From positions 86,278-150,277 of the IMG/VR virus record IMGVR_UViG_3300044970_001522: a stretch of DNA of 64,000 bases. The stretch is one strand, 5' to 3'. This DNA is from a virus. A program made the position numbers and the translations under genes. Positions 46,095 to 54,767 of this stretch are shown here, one piece after another (within the stretch, counting starts at the first letter, position 1; each line of letters begins with the position of its first letter). A model generated the notes under the pieces. That model was not told the DNA's origin, made no database searches, and saw only the letters and a list, made by a program, of their open reading frames with translations.

Positions 46095-47174
46095 ATGTCA
46101 GTTCCGCAGATAAAGGAGGCCATACTCTCAGCACCAAGTACGGTTGTCCTATACTTCGATAGCCCACTTGACACTCGGGTCAGTGTCCCCATAAGTTCTT
46201 TCACTGTGAACTACGGCCAGTACGGAGTAGAGACATTCGTGTACTCCTCGGACACAATGGTATCCCTTGGGCTAGACAGCTGCTTGTCTGCGTGGGACGA
46301 GGTATTTGTTTCCTACGAGCCTCCCGTCGCCTTAGCCTCTTGCATGAGGGGGCCAGTTCCCTCCACAGCTAGTGATGTTGTAAAGAAAAGAAACGCAGTA
46401 CGAGGCTTTTACCGAGTTTCGGTCCGAAACACGCTCACACCGAGCGAACAAACGGAAAGCTCTCGCAAGGGTTCCAACCTTGGGCAGACTATTGGCGGTT
46501 ACGGCTATCCGCATCAAGATCGCTCAGGTGTTTTAACGCCAAACAGGTCCGACCCACGAAGTGCGTCGCCCGACGACTTCATTATCGCGTACGGACTCAA
46601 AGAGGCCATACAACTTACGAACATTGACGACGCGAGTGCAAACTCGGTGAATGTTGCCAAGATGCGAATGGCAATCGAGGATGCAAACGCTCTCATAGAC
46701 TCATACATTGAGCAGTCAGGGAAAGCGGGAAAGGTGCTAATTACGAGCAATCGTCGGCGAACAGCACTGATTATAGCCCGATACTACCTGGATAATGTCC
46801 GGCGAAGAGAAGATGTTTTCAAGGATTACACCGAAGCACTAAAACAACTCGACGCTGAACGAGAAATGACTTCGGTTCGTGCGGGCCACGGTGACTCAGC
46901 TATTGACACCAAGGCAGGAATCATGCGCTCCTGGCGTGTCCCGCAGCGGTACAACGGGGTTTCGGGAAAAGGTTTCGGAGGGTGGAATACGGACATGGCG
47001 GGAGACCAGGCTCCGGACTTTCGTGCTGGTTTCGGGGCAACGGGGCAAAACAACTCTGAAACTAACTGGATCTCAGCACGAAACTACGAAGACTTAGGTG
47101 GGACTCCACAAATTACAGAGCCGAACGACGCAGGCGGCTATCGCGTTAACGGCTCTGATACGATCTACCCTTAA
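46095..47174 (+). CDS. Head-tail connector, DUF1320 (Mu gp36-like) with extra N-domain, 359 aa
   Basis: Residues about 155-260 (DFIIAYGLKEAIQLTNIDDA, then VAKMRMAIEDANALIDSYIE, then ALIIARYYLDNVRRREDVFK and DYTEALKQLDAE) follow the DUF1320 layout: a Y-G-x-x-E-x-x-x-L opening, A-x-x-D-A-x-x-x-I-D-x-Y, I-A-R-Y-x-L, and the Y-x-x-A-L-x-x-L end. An N-terminal beta domain of about 90 residues and a Gly-rich C-terminal tail of about 80 residues are added. Mu gp36 is a connector or adaptor protein. Confidence 0.75.
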   Translation: MSVPQIKEAILSAPSTVVLYFDSPLDTRVSVPISSFTVNYGQYGVETFVYSSDTMVSLGLDSCLSAWDEVFVSYEPPVALASCMRGPVPSTASDVVKKRNAVRGFYRVSVRNTLTPSEQTESSRKGSNLGQTIGGYGYPHQDRSGVLTPNRSDPRSASPDDFIIAYGLKEAIQLTNIDDASANSVNVAKMRMAIEDANALIDSYIEQSGKAGKVLITSNRRRTALIIARYYLDNVRRREDVFKDYTEALKQLDAEREMTSVRAGHGDSAIDTKAGIMRSWRVPQRYNGVSGKGFGGWNTDMAGDQAPDFRAGFGATGQNNSETNWISARNYEDLGGTPQITEPNDAGGYRVNGSDTIYP

Positions 47175-47186
47175 ATCCTAACCTAA

Positions 47187-48410
47187 ATGGAACTGAATAC
47201 AATAACTAAAATAGAGCAATTCCTCTGCGACTCTCTTATTGCATCCCCCCTCATACCAATTGGGGTTAATGTATTGCGTTTGGCTGACGCGGTTGAGAAT
47301 GAGGGCGTTGTAACTCAGACGAACAACATTGTTGTGCGCTACGAAAGCTCAACAAGCAATGTTAAGAACCGAGTGCCTTTCATATACGAAGACACTCTCA
47401 ATTTTGAGCTTAACTTTTCGTGCCAAAACTACCTGACGAGCTCAGGACACGACTTTGCCACGCAACTCCTCATGGGCGCAAAGATCACACTATCGGGGAG
47501 TGCCCCTTCGGGTGCTTACGTGCAAGTTTTGGAACCTTTTCGATGCTCTACGTCCCAGTTCACAGGCTTAAGCCCGGAGTCCCAGTACACCTACACTCAA
47601 AACTGGTCCGTAACTATCGAGGAAACCCTACCATACATAGCACTCGACCCCTGTGTTCAACGCGGTGACTGCCGCCAAATTTTCCCCACTCGAAATGTCC
47701 TGACTTCTTTACCCTTAGCCGGTGTTCTCGATGAAGCAACGGGGTGTATTTATGTGCCATGGTACCCTGAGACGAACCCCCTAGATGCCGCACTCACAGA
47801 TGCACTCGGAGTGCAGTGGAGTGAGGAACTCACGCAGTCAGGGGATTGGGTCTATGTTCGCAGCCCGAGTGAAGTATTCCTCGAAGATCCTTTAAGTCAG
47901 CCGATCTACTTGCTAAGTAATAAGAATTTCACGGCGGACGGTCGCCTGGTTGTAACAATTTGGAACGCCACAACAAAGCAGCCCATAAAGGAAGTTTTCT
48001 ACGTTAACTCCGGGAAAAAGCTTGCTCGTTACGCTGTGGATCTTTGGAGGAACACGGTTTCTGGCGCAGCCAAGGGGGAAATAGACCCACTAAGTGTGAA
48101 GGATGCGTCGTGGTCGTCGGGACTCACCTACGGGGAGTTCGCAATTGTGAGGGGGGCGAACCGAACCCTGTACTCAGACCCCCTAGATCCGAACGGCAAG
48201 ACGCAAACTTTGATGGGTGGAACACTCGTCGGTGTAAAACCCGACACGTTTATTCAAACACCGCAGGGACGGTTCTACTTTGTAGCCCAGTCTCCGCAGG
48301 GTAAAGGTTGGTTGATACAAGATTCCTTCGAGCTTGCGTCGATTAATTCCTTGTGGAAACTCGGCTGCATTCCTTGTGAGGGTGGGCCAAATCCCCCAAG
48401 TCTCTGTTAA
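47187..48410 (+). CDS. Tail terminator-like protein, Mu gp37-like, with extension, 407 aa
   Basis: The N-terminal 150 residues (NTITKIEQFLCDSLIASPLI, then VVRYESSTSNVKNRVPFIYE) look like a gp37/DUF1834-type protein, which in Mu follows gp36 and ends the tail. About 250 beta-rich residues follow. Position directly after the DUF1320 gene supports the call, which is otherwise based on weak pattern. No motif precedes it, so it shares the connector transcript. Confidence 0.6.
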   Translation: MELNTITKIEQFLCDSLIASPLIPIGVNVLRLADAVENEGVVTQTNNIVVRYESSTSNVKNRVPFIYEDTLNFELNFSCQNYLTSSGHDFATQLLMGAKITLSGSAPSGAYVQVLEPFRCSTSQFTGLSPESQYTYTQNWSVTIEETLPYIALDPCVQRGDCRQIFPTRNVLTSLPLAGVLDEATGCIYVPWYPETNPLDAALTDALGVQWSEELTQSGDWVYVRSPSEVFLEDPLSQPIYLLSNKNFTADGRLVVTIWNATTKQPIKEVFYVNSGKKLARYAVDLWRNTVSGAAKGEIDPLSVKDASWSSGLTYGEFAIVRGANRTLYSDPLDPNGKTQTLMGGTLVGVKPDTFIQTPQGRFYFVAQSPQGKGWLIQDSFELASINSLWKLGCIPCEGGPNPPSLC

Positions 48411-48412
48411 GT

Positions 48413-48565
48413 ATGGCAACTCCCGCACAACTCTGGGCACAGTACGACGTTGCTGTTAAGTCCAACAATTCGGCCTTGGCGCAGGCCATCCTTAAACAAT
48501 TGCAAAACTTCCGGAGTTATCCCACTTCAAACACCGGGTGCTCACGATGCAGAAAAACACTATGA
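48413..48565 (+). CDS. Small cysteine-tagged protein, 50 aa
   Basis: The frame starts two bases after the previous stop: MATPAQLWAQYDVAVKSNNS, then a helix (ALAQAILKQLQNFRSY), then a closing GCSRCRKTL. The C-x-x-C end recalls the Cys tags on other late proteins here. It overlaps the next gene by ATGA. No family is recognised. Confidence 0.6.
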   Translation: MATPAQLWAQYDVAVKSNNSALAQAILKQLQNFRSYPTSNTGCSRCRKTL

Positions 48566-48855
48566 CAACAACTTCGAACGACAAAATTCTGAGGCAGAAA
48601 GAGACCCTTGCCGCAGCAGCATTGCAGGTTGCTGAAGACGCTCTTGAGCTACTTCAAGACCACTTAGAGGAATGCAGCACTCGAGATCTTGTGACCGTGT
48701 TTAACTCGGCTGTGAAAGCGCACCGCGAGATTGTGTCGGATATTGTGAGTTTGACCGAAACAGAGAGTAAGGGGGAACAAGATCTAGCCAAAGAGTACGG
48801 ACCGACCGTTGAAAAGTTACTAAACAAGCTAAAGCCTAAAAGTCAAAAAGAATGA
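48562..48855 (+). CDS. Small terminase subunit candidate, 97 aa
   Basis: I use the ATG that overlaps the previous stop (48562); a GTG at 48538 would add eight residues. The protein is almost all helix with heptads (LRQKETLAAAALQVAEDALE, then LLQDHLEECSTRD) and lies directly before the large terminase with an ATGA overlap. Small terminases are helical oligomers at this position. No HTH is obvious, so the call depends on context. Confidence 0.5.
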   Translation: MTTTSNDKILRQKETLAAAALQVAEDALELLQDHLEECSTRDLVTVFNSAVKAHREIVSDIVSLTETESKGEQDLAKEYGPTVEKLLNKLKPKSQKE

Positions 48856-50642
48856 GCTATAACCGACCCGTAATAACGCACGTGTCTCAACTTGACGAGT
48901 ACTCGTCTTGGCGAGACTACCAAAGGGGCTTAAGGGAGCTCGTCCTTCTTGAGGCACCGCGCTCGGTGGTTTCTGAGTACCGCTATCAGGCTGCTCGAGA
49001 ATGCTTTCTTGCCTTCTGCGATATAATGAAGGCAGGCGACCTTAACGTGTCCGAGTTTCACGAGATTATAGGATCTGGCTTTGAGGACCTGGCAAATAGG
49101 AGGTACAAGAGACTAATCGTTTCTTGCCCCCCTCGCTCAGGGAAGTCGATGCTGGCGACTATGTTCTTGGCATGGTTGCTGGGCAGGGACCAAAAGACAC
49201 AGCATGTTATAGCTTCTTACGGAGCTTCGCTGTCTTTCAAGTTCCACAGGGAAACTGTCCAGATGCTGAAGTCAAAGGAGTTTAAAAGAATATTCCCCGA
49301 GTGGATGGGGTTCAGCCCGGAATCGAAATACGATATGATTGGCGGGGGGTACATCCTTGCAACGTCTGTGGGTGGAGTCCTAACTGGCTTTACAGCGGGT
49401 ACAACGGACATGGAGAGCCCTGGCGTGGGGGCAATGGTGATAGACGACCCTTTAAAATCATCGGACTCGAAGCAGGCGCTAGACAACCTTGAGTCATGGT
49501 GGCAGGAGCAGGCGTCTACCCGAAGAACCAACCACTTTTGCCAAATGGTGATCGCGACTCGCTTCCACGAAAAAGACCTTCACGGGGTCTTAATGGACGG
49601 GGACGGTTTTCTAGACCTAGACGGGAACGGAGTAGACTGGGTAGCTGATGACGGGGATTTCGGATGGAGGTGGATAAACATAGCCGGGCTCTGTGAGGAC
49701 CCTGACAATGACCCTCTAGGTAGAGAGATGGGGGAGAGCCACTGGCCCGACAACCCCGCTTTCTCTGTTCCGATGCTTGAGTCCCAGAAAAAGATAATGG
49801 GTAGCTTTAAGTTCGCAGCACTGTACCAAGGGGTTCCTGTATCGGCTGAGGGGCAGATTGTAAAGAGTAGCTGGGTTAAGGTTATAGAGGAGAAAGACTG
49901 CCCCCCCTTGGACGTTGTATGGTTTGGAGTTGACTGCGCTTTCTCCGAGCGAGAGAAAGCTGATGAGAGCGCAATATGCGTCGCTGGTGTAAACACACGT
50001 AACCCCGACGTTGTATACATTCGTGAGATTGTTAAAGGAAAGTGGGGTTTTCCCGACTTAATTGAATCGGTAAAGCAGCATTACGCTTTGTACAGCGCAA
50101 AAGTTCTATGCATTGAGAAAGCTGCATCAGGGCACTCCCTCATTCAAATGCTGAAGCGAGAGGCTAAGATACCTATCGAGGAAATGAGGCCGCTGAAGTC
50201 AAAAACGACTCGCCTCCAGGCAGTCTGCCCTTTACTCGAAAACCACCGCGTTATACTGGTGCGGGGCCTATGGACCGATGCTTTCATAAAAGAACTAACG
50301 TCTTTCCCGTACGTTCGACACGACGATAGTACTGACGCCATGGTATGGGCGCTAACTTATTACTCGCTCAAAATTGACTCCGTTGACCGGGGTATACAAG
50401 ACTCGATCATTCAGAGTCGAAAATGGGCTGGTGCCCTACGCAGACCAATGTTTCGGGATGGTCACTCTTACGGTGGGCTTTTCGAAGAGCGAAGTGTTTC
50501 GGTCGGGGGCCGAAGAGCTCCCCGCAGTATGGGCTTCAACGACCCTGATCCTCAGTCTGCCGAGGTACCTGATAGGGGTATTTTCCGAGGTGGCCGCAGC
50601 CGGGGTCTTCGAAGTGGATCCGGCTACGACCTTTTTAATTAA
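48852..50642 (+). CDS. terL: Terminase large subunit, 596 aa
   Basis: The ATPase domain has Walker A SCPPRSGKS (residues 91-99), a VIASYGAS strand and Walker B AMVIDDP. Motif III lies in MVIATRFHEKDL (A-T/S-R-F-H-E-x-D, the coupling segment of such terminases). The nuclease domain has VWFGVDCAF (first Asp), VLCIEKA (Glu) and HDDSTDAMVWAL (last Asp). The protein pumps DNA into the head and cuts the concatemer. The Gly/Arg-rich C-terminus (GIFRGGRSRGLRSGSG) could bind DNA or portal. A paralogue follows directly. Confidence 0.95.
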   Translation: MSYNRPVITHVSQLDEYSSWRDYQRGLRELVLLEAPRSVVSEYRYQAARECFLAFCDIMKAGDLNVSEFHEIIGSGFEDLANRRYKRLIVSCPPRSGKSMLATMFLAWLLGRDQKTQHVIASYGASLSFKFHRETVQMLKSKEFKRIFPEWMGFSPESKYDMIGGGYILATSVGGVLTGFTAGTTDMESPGVGAMVIDDPLKSSDSKQALDNLESWWQEQASTRRTNHFCQMVIATRFHEKDLHGVLMDGDGFLDLDGNGVDWVADDGDFGWRWINIAGLCEDPDNDPLGREMGESHWPDNPAFSVPMLESQKKIMGSFKFAALYQGVPVSAEGQIVKSSWVKVIEEKDCPPLDVVWFGVDCAFSEREKADESAICVAGVNTRNPDVVYIREIVKGKWGFPDLIESVKQHYALYSAKVLCIEKAASGHSLIQMLKREAKIPIEEMRPLKSKTTRLQAVCPLLENHRVILVRGLWTDAFIKELTSFPYVRHDDSTDAMVWALTYYSLKIDSVDRGIQDSIIQSRKWAGALRRPMFRDGHSYGGLFEERSVSVGGRRAPRSMGFNDPDPQSAEVPDRGIFRGGRSRGLRSGSGYDLFN

Positions 50643-50675
50643 CTCTATACAAGACAACACAAACACAACCACAGG

Positions 50676-52094
50676 ATGTCACTTAAACACCAAAAATTAA
50701 CGCACGCTTCCCAATTAGCGGAGCACTCAAGCTGGAGGAGCTACCAAAGAAAACTCCTTGAGCTGAAACTTGAAGGGTTACCTCGAGAAGCGTTCGCCAA
50801 GGAAAGTGCGAAAAGTAGCTTTCTTGCTTTCTGCGATCTTGTTTCCGATGCAGGAGGCTTCTCACTCGAAAGTGCGCCGCTCGACGCAAAGGCGTACGAA
50901 GTGGTGGGTTCCGCATTTGAGGATATTGCCGAGGGAAGGTACCCGGTTCTCCTCGTGTCGATGCCACCGCGCACAGGGAAAACCACTCTAGGGGTTCACT
51001 TGCTGTCCTGGCTGCTTAGCAAAGACCCCATGGCTAGCCACTTTGTAACCTCGTACACACAGGATCTTGCCGCGTCGGTAGTTCACAAGACTAAGCATAT
51101 GGTTCAGTCCTCCCCGTTCCGGACGTACTCCTCTGTGGTTCCCCCGCTTGCATCGTTTCATGTTTTACCAGTCTCCTTTGGGGGGTATGTGTTGCGGGGC
51201 TATTACGGTAGCTTATACGAAACGCCAGGCGTATGGCTAATCGATGACTGCCACAACGGCGTGTCGGACGGAAGTGTCAACAAGAAACAGATACGCGAAA
51301 TAGAAGACCATTGCGTAGGCAAGAGTGCCACAGTCGTTCTCGGGTCTCGATTAGGCGAGGGAGACATTTTCAGCTACTTTCTGGAAAAGTACGGAGTCTT
51401 TGACCCAGTCTCAAATCCGAAAGGAGCCGTTCACATTAACTTGTCCGCCATCATTGAGAGCGAAGAAGAAGCCAAGGCTGACATCCTCGGCAGGAAACCT
51501 GGACAGAGCATCAATGATGCTAACACCACATTTAGCCCAAAGAATCTACAGGACTTGCGGAAAACAATGGGGGATGTAAAGTTCTCGTGGTTGTACAAAG
51601 GGGTGCTCTCCACTGGGTTCGGAGTCTGCTCCGAGGTACCCCCTCTAGATAAGGTCATTATCTCTATTGACCCCTCTTGCTCGCCAGGCAACGCGGATAT
51701 GACTGGGATTTGTGTGGCTGGATCCACGAAGGAAAAGGACTGTGTGTACGTTCTCGACGCGTACCAGGCCAACTGGGACTTGGAGACTGTTGGCGTAATT
51801 GTTTCTCTAGCCGCTAAAGCCTACGGTGTTACAGAAGTTGTTATCGAGTCGTCCATGGCGAGTGAACACTGGAGTCAGTACCTACAGAAGCTAGGCCTAC
51901 CTGTTCGAGTGAGCAAGGAGAGAGTGGTGGCTAAGGCACTTGCGATCAATCTAATGGTAAAGTCGGGGAAAGTAGCATCCAACTCAGATATACACAACGT
52001 GTTGTTTAAAAGTTGGGAGTGCATTGGATCGTACTCAGATATAATGGACGCTATTTTGGTTAGCTTCATGGAACTACTTCCACCTTCTGTTTAA
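50676..52094 (+). CDS. Second terminase large-subunit paralogue, 472 aa
   Basis: The first 130 residues align with the upstream terminase: LTHASQLAEHSSWRSYQRKL against ITHVSQLDEYSSWRDYQRGL, SFLAFCD against CFLAFCD, SMPPRTGKTT (residues 95-104) against SCPPRSGKSM, and LLSWLLSKD against FLAWLLGRD. Walker B is VWLIDDC. A coupling region TVVLGSRLGEGDI replaces MVIATRFHEKDL. The nuclease domain keeps ISIDPSC, EVVIESS and YSDIMDAILVS, so all three acidic positions remain. It is about 120 residues shorter, mainly in the middle and at the C-terminus. Intact motifs argue against decay. It may form a mixed motor or act at another step. Confidence 0.88.
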   Translation: MSLKHQKLTHASQLAEHSSWRSYQRKLLELKLEGLPREAFAKESAKSSFLAFCDLVSDAGGFSLESAPLDAKAYEVVGSAFEDIAEGRYPVLLVSMPPRTGKTTLGVHLLSWLLSKDPMASHFVTSYTQDLAASVVHKTKHMVQSSPFRTYSSVVPPLASFHVLPVSFGGYVLRGYYGSLYETPGVWLIDDCHNGVSDGSVNKKQIREIEDHCVGKSATVVLGSRLGEGDIFSYFLEKYGVFDPVSNPKGAVHINLSAIIESEEEAKADILGRKPGQSINDANTTFSPKNLQDLRKTMGDVKFSWLYKGVLSTGFGVCSEVPPLDKVIISIDPSCSPGNADMTGICVAGSTKEKDCVYVLDAYQANWDLETVGVIVSLAAKAYGVTEVVIESSMASEHWSQYLQKLGLPVRVSKERVVAKALAINLMVKSGKVASNSDIHNVLFKSWECIGSYSDIMDAILVSFMELLPPSV

Positions 52095-52156
52095 TTCCGG
52101 TGTAGATTGCGATTCGCAACCGCACAAAAAGTTGCTGTTGTTTCTCAACAGTTAAA

Positions 52157-52360
52157 ATGGCTATTTCACCAACGGATAAAAACACTGCAATAATGCAGGA
52201 GCTGCACGGGACTCGTTGTCTCATCACAAGTCCTTCCTCGGACAAGTACCTTGACCAAGCTAAGAAAAGACCCCAGTGTGTGATCCCAGAAGACTCCTAC
52301 TCTCGGTGGTGTGGCGGGGCCGACGGTTTTGATCTATTCGTAGAAAGGGTTCACGAGTGA
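52157..52360 (+). CDS. Small hypothetical protein, 67 aa
   Basis: The protein has single Cys residues near 21, 40 and 52 (HGTRCLITSP, RPQCVIPEDS, SRWCGGADGF). No family is recognised. It lies between terminase 2 and a 175-base gap with a G9 tract and a late motif. Confidence 0.6.
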   Translation: MAISPTDKNTAIMQELHGTRCLITSPSSDKYLDQAKKRPQCVIPEDSYSRWCGGADGFDLFVERVHE

Positions 52361-52402
52361 GTTGAACGCCACACTTCAGTCAAAAAAAGGGGGGGGGCCA
52401 GC

Positions 52403-52410
52403 GGGTAAAG
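52403..52410 (+). promoter_or_regulatory. Late motif GGGTAAAG
   Basis: The motif lies 133 bases before PhoH, the longest spacing in the series, next to an A7-G9 tract (52382-52397). The rest of this gap shows no gene. Confidence 0.45.
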
Positions 52411-52535
52411 TCACTCGTAGGGTTTCCCTTTCACAATAAGCTCTACCAAACGTTTCGAAGAGGGAGAAGGATTATGTAGTCCTGGTTATCAACGAAGAAT
52501 ACAAGCTATCCACTGTTGTCAAATCCTCTTATACC

Positions 52536-53258
52536 ATGTTGAAAAGTCGAGACAAGCGCAAGTCACGTCGCGCTGAAACAGCTCAAACGGTCGAACGTTC
52601 CTACGGCAGGGGTATGGATGTCATACCCTTCTACTCAAAGTCTGACCGCCAAGAAGATCTTTGGACTTCCTTAAACAAAAATACAGTCACCATAGCTATT
52701 GGACCCTCCGGAGTTGGAAAAACTCTTGTGGCTCTTTGGTGGGGTTTGACTGAGATTTCAAAGGGTAATATACAGAAAGTTTACTACATTCGAAGTGATG
52801 TAGGATGCTCTCATCAAAGAAGTAGGGGTGCCTTGCCTGGAACGCTTGAGGAAAAGATGAAACCTCTTGTTGGGCCAGTATACGACAATTTGGTTGTAAT
52901 GACTAAGAGTAGGGGGGCTGCTGACTACTTGGTTGATAAGAAAATTGTAGAGCCCACTCTTCTAGAGGACTTACGGGGAAGATCGCTAAATGAGTGTCTG
53001 ATTCTTTTTGATGAGGCTCAGAACTCTATGCCCGAAAACGTCAAAACCGTCATTAGTAGGGTTGGAAAAGATTCAAAAGTTATCATTACAGGGGACACTA
53101 GACAAATTGACCTCGATGTGTTTAAACCTGAAAACGGACTCTTAGACTGCTACCATCGACTTTCCTCCATTCGGGGTGTAGGGAGAGTTAAGTTTGAAAG
53201 GGAAGATATTGTAAGAAATGGGATTATAGCGGAAATCCTGGAGGCTTACGAGGCTTAG
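52536..53258 (+). CDS. phoH: PhoH-like ATPase, 240 aa
   Basis: Walker A is GPSGVGKTL (about residues 53-61) and Walker B is ECLILFDEAQN. Between and after them come VYYIRSDVGC, LPGTLEEKMKPLVGPVYDNL, LEDLRGRSLNEC, and VIITGDTRQIDLD, the whole PhoH family order. PhoH genes are frequent in cyanophages and other marine phages; the activity is probably a nucleic-acid-linked ATPase, but the role in infection is unclear. The gene ends before a strong terminator. Confidence 0.93.
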   Translation: MLKSRDKRKSRRAETAQTVERSYGRGMDVIPFYSKSDRQEDLWTSLNKNTVTIAIGPSGVGKTLVALWWGLTEISKGNIQKVYYIRSDVGCSHQRSRGALPGTLEEKMKPLVGPVYDNLVVMTKSRGAADYLVDKKIVEPTLLEDLRGRSLNECLILFDEAQNSMPENVKTVISRVGKDSKVIITGDTRQIDLDVFKPENGLLDCYHRLSSIRGVGRVKFEREDIVRNGIIAEILEAYEA

Positions 53259-53294
53259 TAATTCGTACCTTAGCTAGGTAACACGACTGAGACA

Positions 53295-53319
53295 AGGGGC
53301 CGAAAGGCCCCTCTTTTTT
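53295..53319 (+). terminator. Rho-independent terminator after phoH
   Basis: AGGGGCC, loop GAAA, GGCCCCT and then CTTTTTT: a perfect 7-bp GC stem with a stable tetraloop and T run. Confidence 0.9.
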
Positions 53320-53332
53320 CGGGGCAGGTTGA

Positions 53333-53340
53333 GGGTAAAA
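53333..53340 (+). promoter_or_regulatory. Late promoter motif GGGTAAAA
   Basis: The motif lies 13 bases after the phoH terminator and 78 bases before the next start. This is the second case of a terminator followed at once by the motif. Confidence 0.6.
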
Positions 53341-53410
53341 TTCATCATAGCCAGCAAAACAATAGCACCGTGATTTGTGCCCCGCCAAAGCCCAGCCCTG
53401 AGGCAAAACC

Positions 53411-53746
53411 ATGAGGAGAGACACTCGCTTCCCTCGCCCCGACCGCTTGGCCTTAGAACAAAGCCTGCCACCTGGCTCCCTCAGCCACCCTCAATCCTAC
53501 GGGGTATGGTCCGTTTTCTTGCAGTGTGACGACCCCTCAGATGTTGCACACAAGTTTCGTTCCTACCGCGACAGCAACCTGTGCACAATCCCCCGCGAAC
53601 AACTCCGAGCAATGCGAGACACTTTGATTCTTGGTATGAGAGAGTCGAACAAAGCATCAGCAAAACCACTCAAGGAAAAGCAAAAGGGCCGGCATTACGC
53701 CGACTACAATAAAGAATGGGTGGAAAAGCCCCGTAATGGAGCCTAA
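53411..53746 (+). CDS. Hypothetical protein, 111 aa
   Basis: The protein is basic at both ends (MRRDTRFPRPDRLALEQSLP, then LKEKQKGRHYADYNKEWVEK). No family is recognised. It heads the accessory late region. Confidence 0.65.
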   Translation: MRRDTRFPRPDRLALEQSLPPGSLSHPQSYGVWSVFLQCDDPSDVAHKFRSYRDSNLCTIPREQLRAMRDTLILGMRESNKASAKPLKEKQKGRHYADYNKEWVEKPRNGA

Positions 53747-53748
53747 CT

Positions 53749-54114
53749 GTGCTAAAGACCAAGGACAAAATTGAGAAGCTGTACCGCGTACCTTGCGGTC
53801 CGATGGACATATCCGCCAACGCTATCTGCCGCCGATCACTTCGAGATCACTTCGACAAATTGCTGGACCGTTTGACCGTTGAGGTTAACCCAAATCCTGC
53901 TGCCCCGGCGAAGCTACAAAGCGACCTTGAAGTTACCGCAGATGGACGACTTATTGAAAAGTCTGAAGAGACCCAAGAAGAACGCAAGAGAAAGCTTATC
54001 GAGGAAGGAAAGTTCCGCGCCGATGTCCAGTCCGAGATCAAAAAATACCGAGAGAACCTCCAAGGTAACGGGAAATTGCTGCAGGATGTTTCAGGCAAGT
54101 ACGAATCGATCTAA
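53749..54114 (+). CDS. Hypothetical helical protein, 121 aa
   Basis: A GTG start two bases after the previous stop. The C-terminal 60 residues are a charged helix (EETQEERKRKLIEEGKFRAD and onward). One Cys pair (PCGPMDISANAICRRSL) lies in the N-terminal half. No family is recognised. Confidence 0.65.
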   Translation: MLKTKDKIEKLYRVPCGPMDISANAICRRSLRDHFDKLLDRLTVEVNPNPAAPAKLQSDLEVTADGRLIEKSEETQEERKRKLIEEGKFRADVQSEIKKYRENLQGNGKLLQDVSGKYESI

Positions 54115-54124
54115 GGTAGGCGGA

Positions 54125-54132
54125 GGGTAAAG
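54125..54132 (+). promoter_or_regulatory. Late promoter motif GGGTAAAG
   Basis: The motif lies 31 bases before the start of the acidic-repeat gene. Confidence 0.6.
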
Positions 54133-54155
54133 TTTAGCAGTCCACAAACCATACA

Positions 54156-54755
54156 ATGTCCAACAGAATCAACGGTGACTTTGACTCTGACTCAATTGAG
54201 GCGTTCAGAGCCGCCTACGCAGCGCAGATCCTCGAGCCAGAAGACCAAGAGACAGATAAATACACGGGCCTTCCCACTAACCTAGTTCTAAACACTTCGC
54301 CATGGATTCAGCACACTGGTCTGTGGAAGGCGAACGACGGGTCAAATAAGGACTTTCAAGCAAATCAAGTTCTTGTACCGGGAGTTGAAGAGCCTGGGGA
54401 AGAGCTCTCCGATGAAGAGCTTGAAGAGCTTATTGACCAGCTTCTTGCAGAGGGCGACGATCTTTCTGAGGGCTCACTCGAAGAGGACGACTACGACGAT
54501 GACGCTTACTTTGACATAGGGGAAGAGGGGGAGCCGGAGCTTACCGACGACGAAGTAGAACGGTTAATTGACGAGCTCTTGAGCGAAGAATCCGAGCTGG
54601 ATGAGTCGGACGAACTGGAAGAACTGGAAGACGACTATGACGAAGAGCTATCTGACGAAGATATTGACCGCATAGTGGACGAACTCTTGAGCGAAAGCGA
54701 AGACGAACTCTTCGAAGACGACCTTGACTCTGACCTTGACTCTGACCTTGACTAA
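54156..54755 (+). CDS. Acidic repeat protein, 199 aa
   Basis: After an ordinary first 80 residues the protein becomes extremely acidic and repeats one unit three times: LSDEELEELIDQLLAEGDDL, LTDDEVERLIDELLSEESEL and LSDEDIDRIVDELLSESEDE. It ends in DLDSDLDSDLD from a 12-base DNA tandem repeat. Each unit could form an amphipathic helix with one hydrophobic face. Such charge could mimic DNA or bind a basic partner; this is inference. It lies in the group of possible internal virion proteins. Confidence 0.7.
   Translation: MSNRINGDFDSDSIEAFRAAYAAQILEPEDQETDKYTGLPTNLVLNTSPWIQHTGLWKANDGSNKDFQANQVLVPGVEEPGEELSDEELEELIDQLLAEGDDLSEGSLEEDDYDDDAYFDIGEEGEPELTDDEVERLIDELLSEESELDESDELEELEDDYDEELSDEDIDRIVDELLSESEDELFEDDLDSDLDSDLD
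54720..54752 (+). repeat. 12-base tandem repeat (GACCTTGACTCT)
   Basis: Nearly three perfect copies encode the DLDSDLDSDLD end of the acidic repeat protein. Such a tract can gain or lose units without changing frame. Confidence 0.85.
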
Positions 54756-54767
54756 GGGGAACAATCA

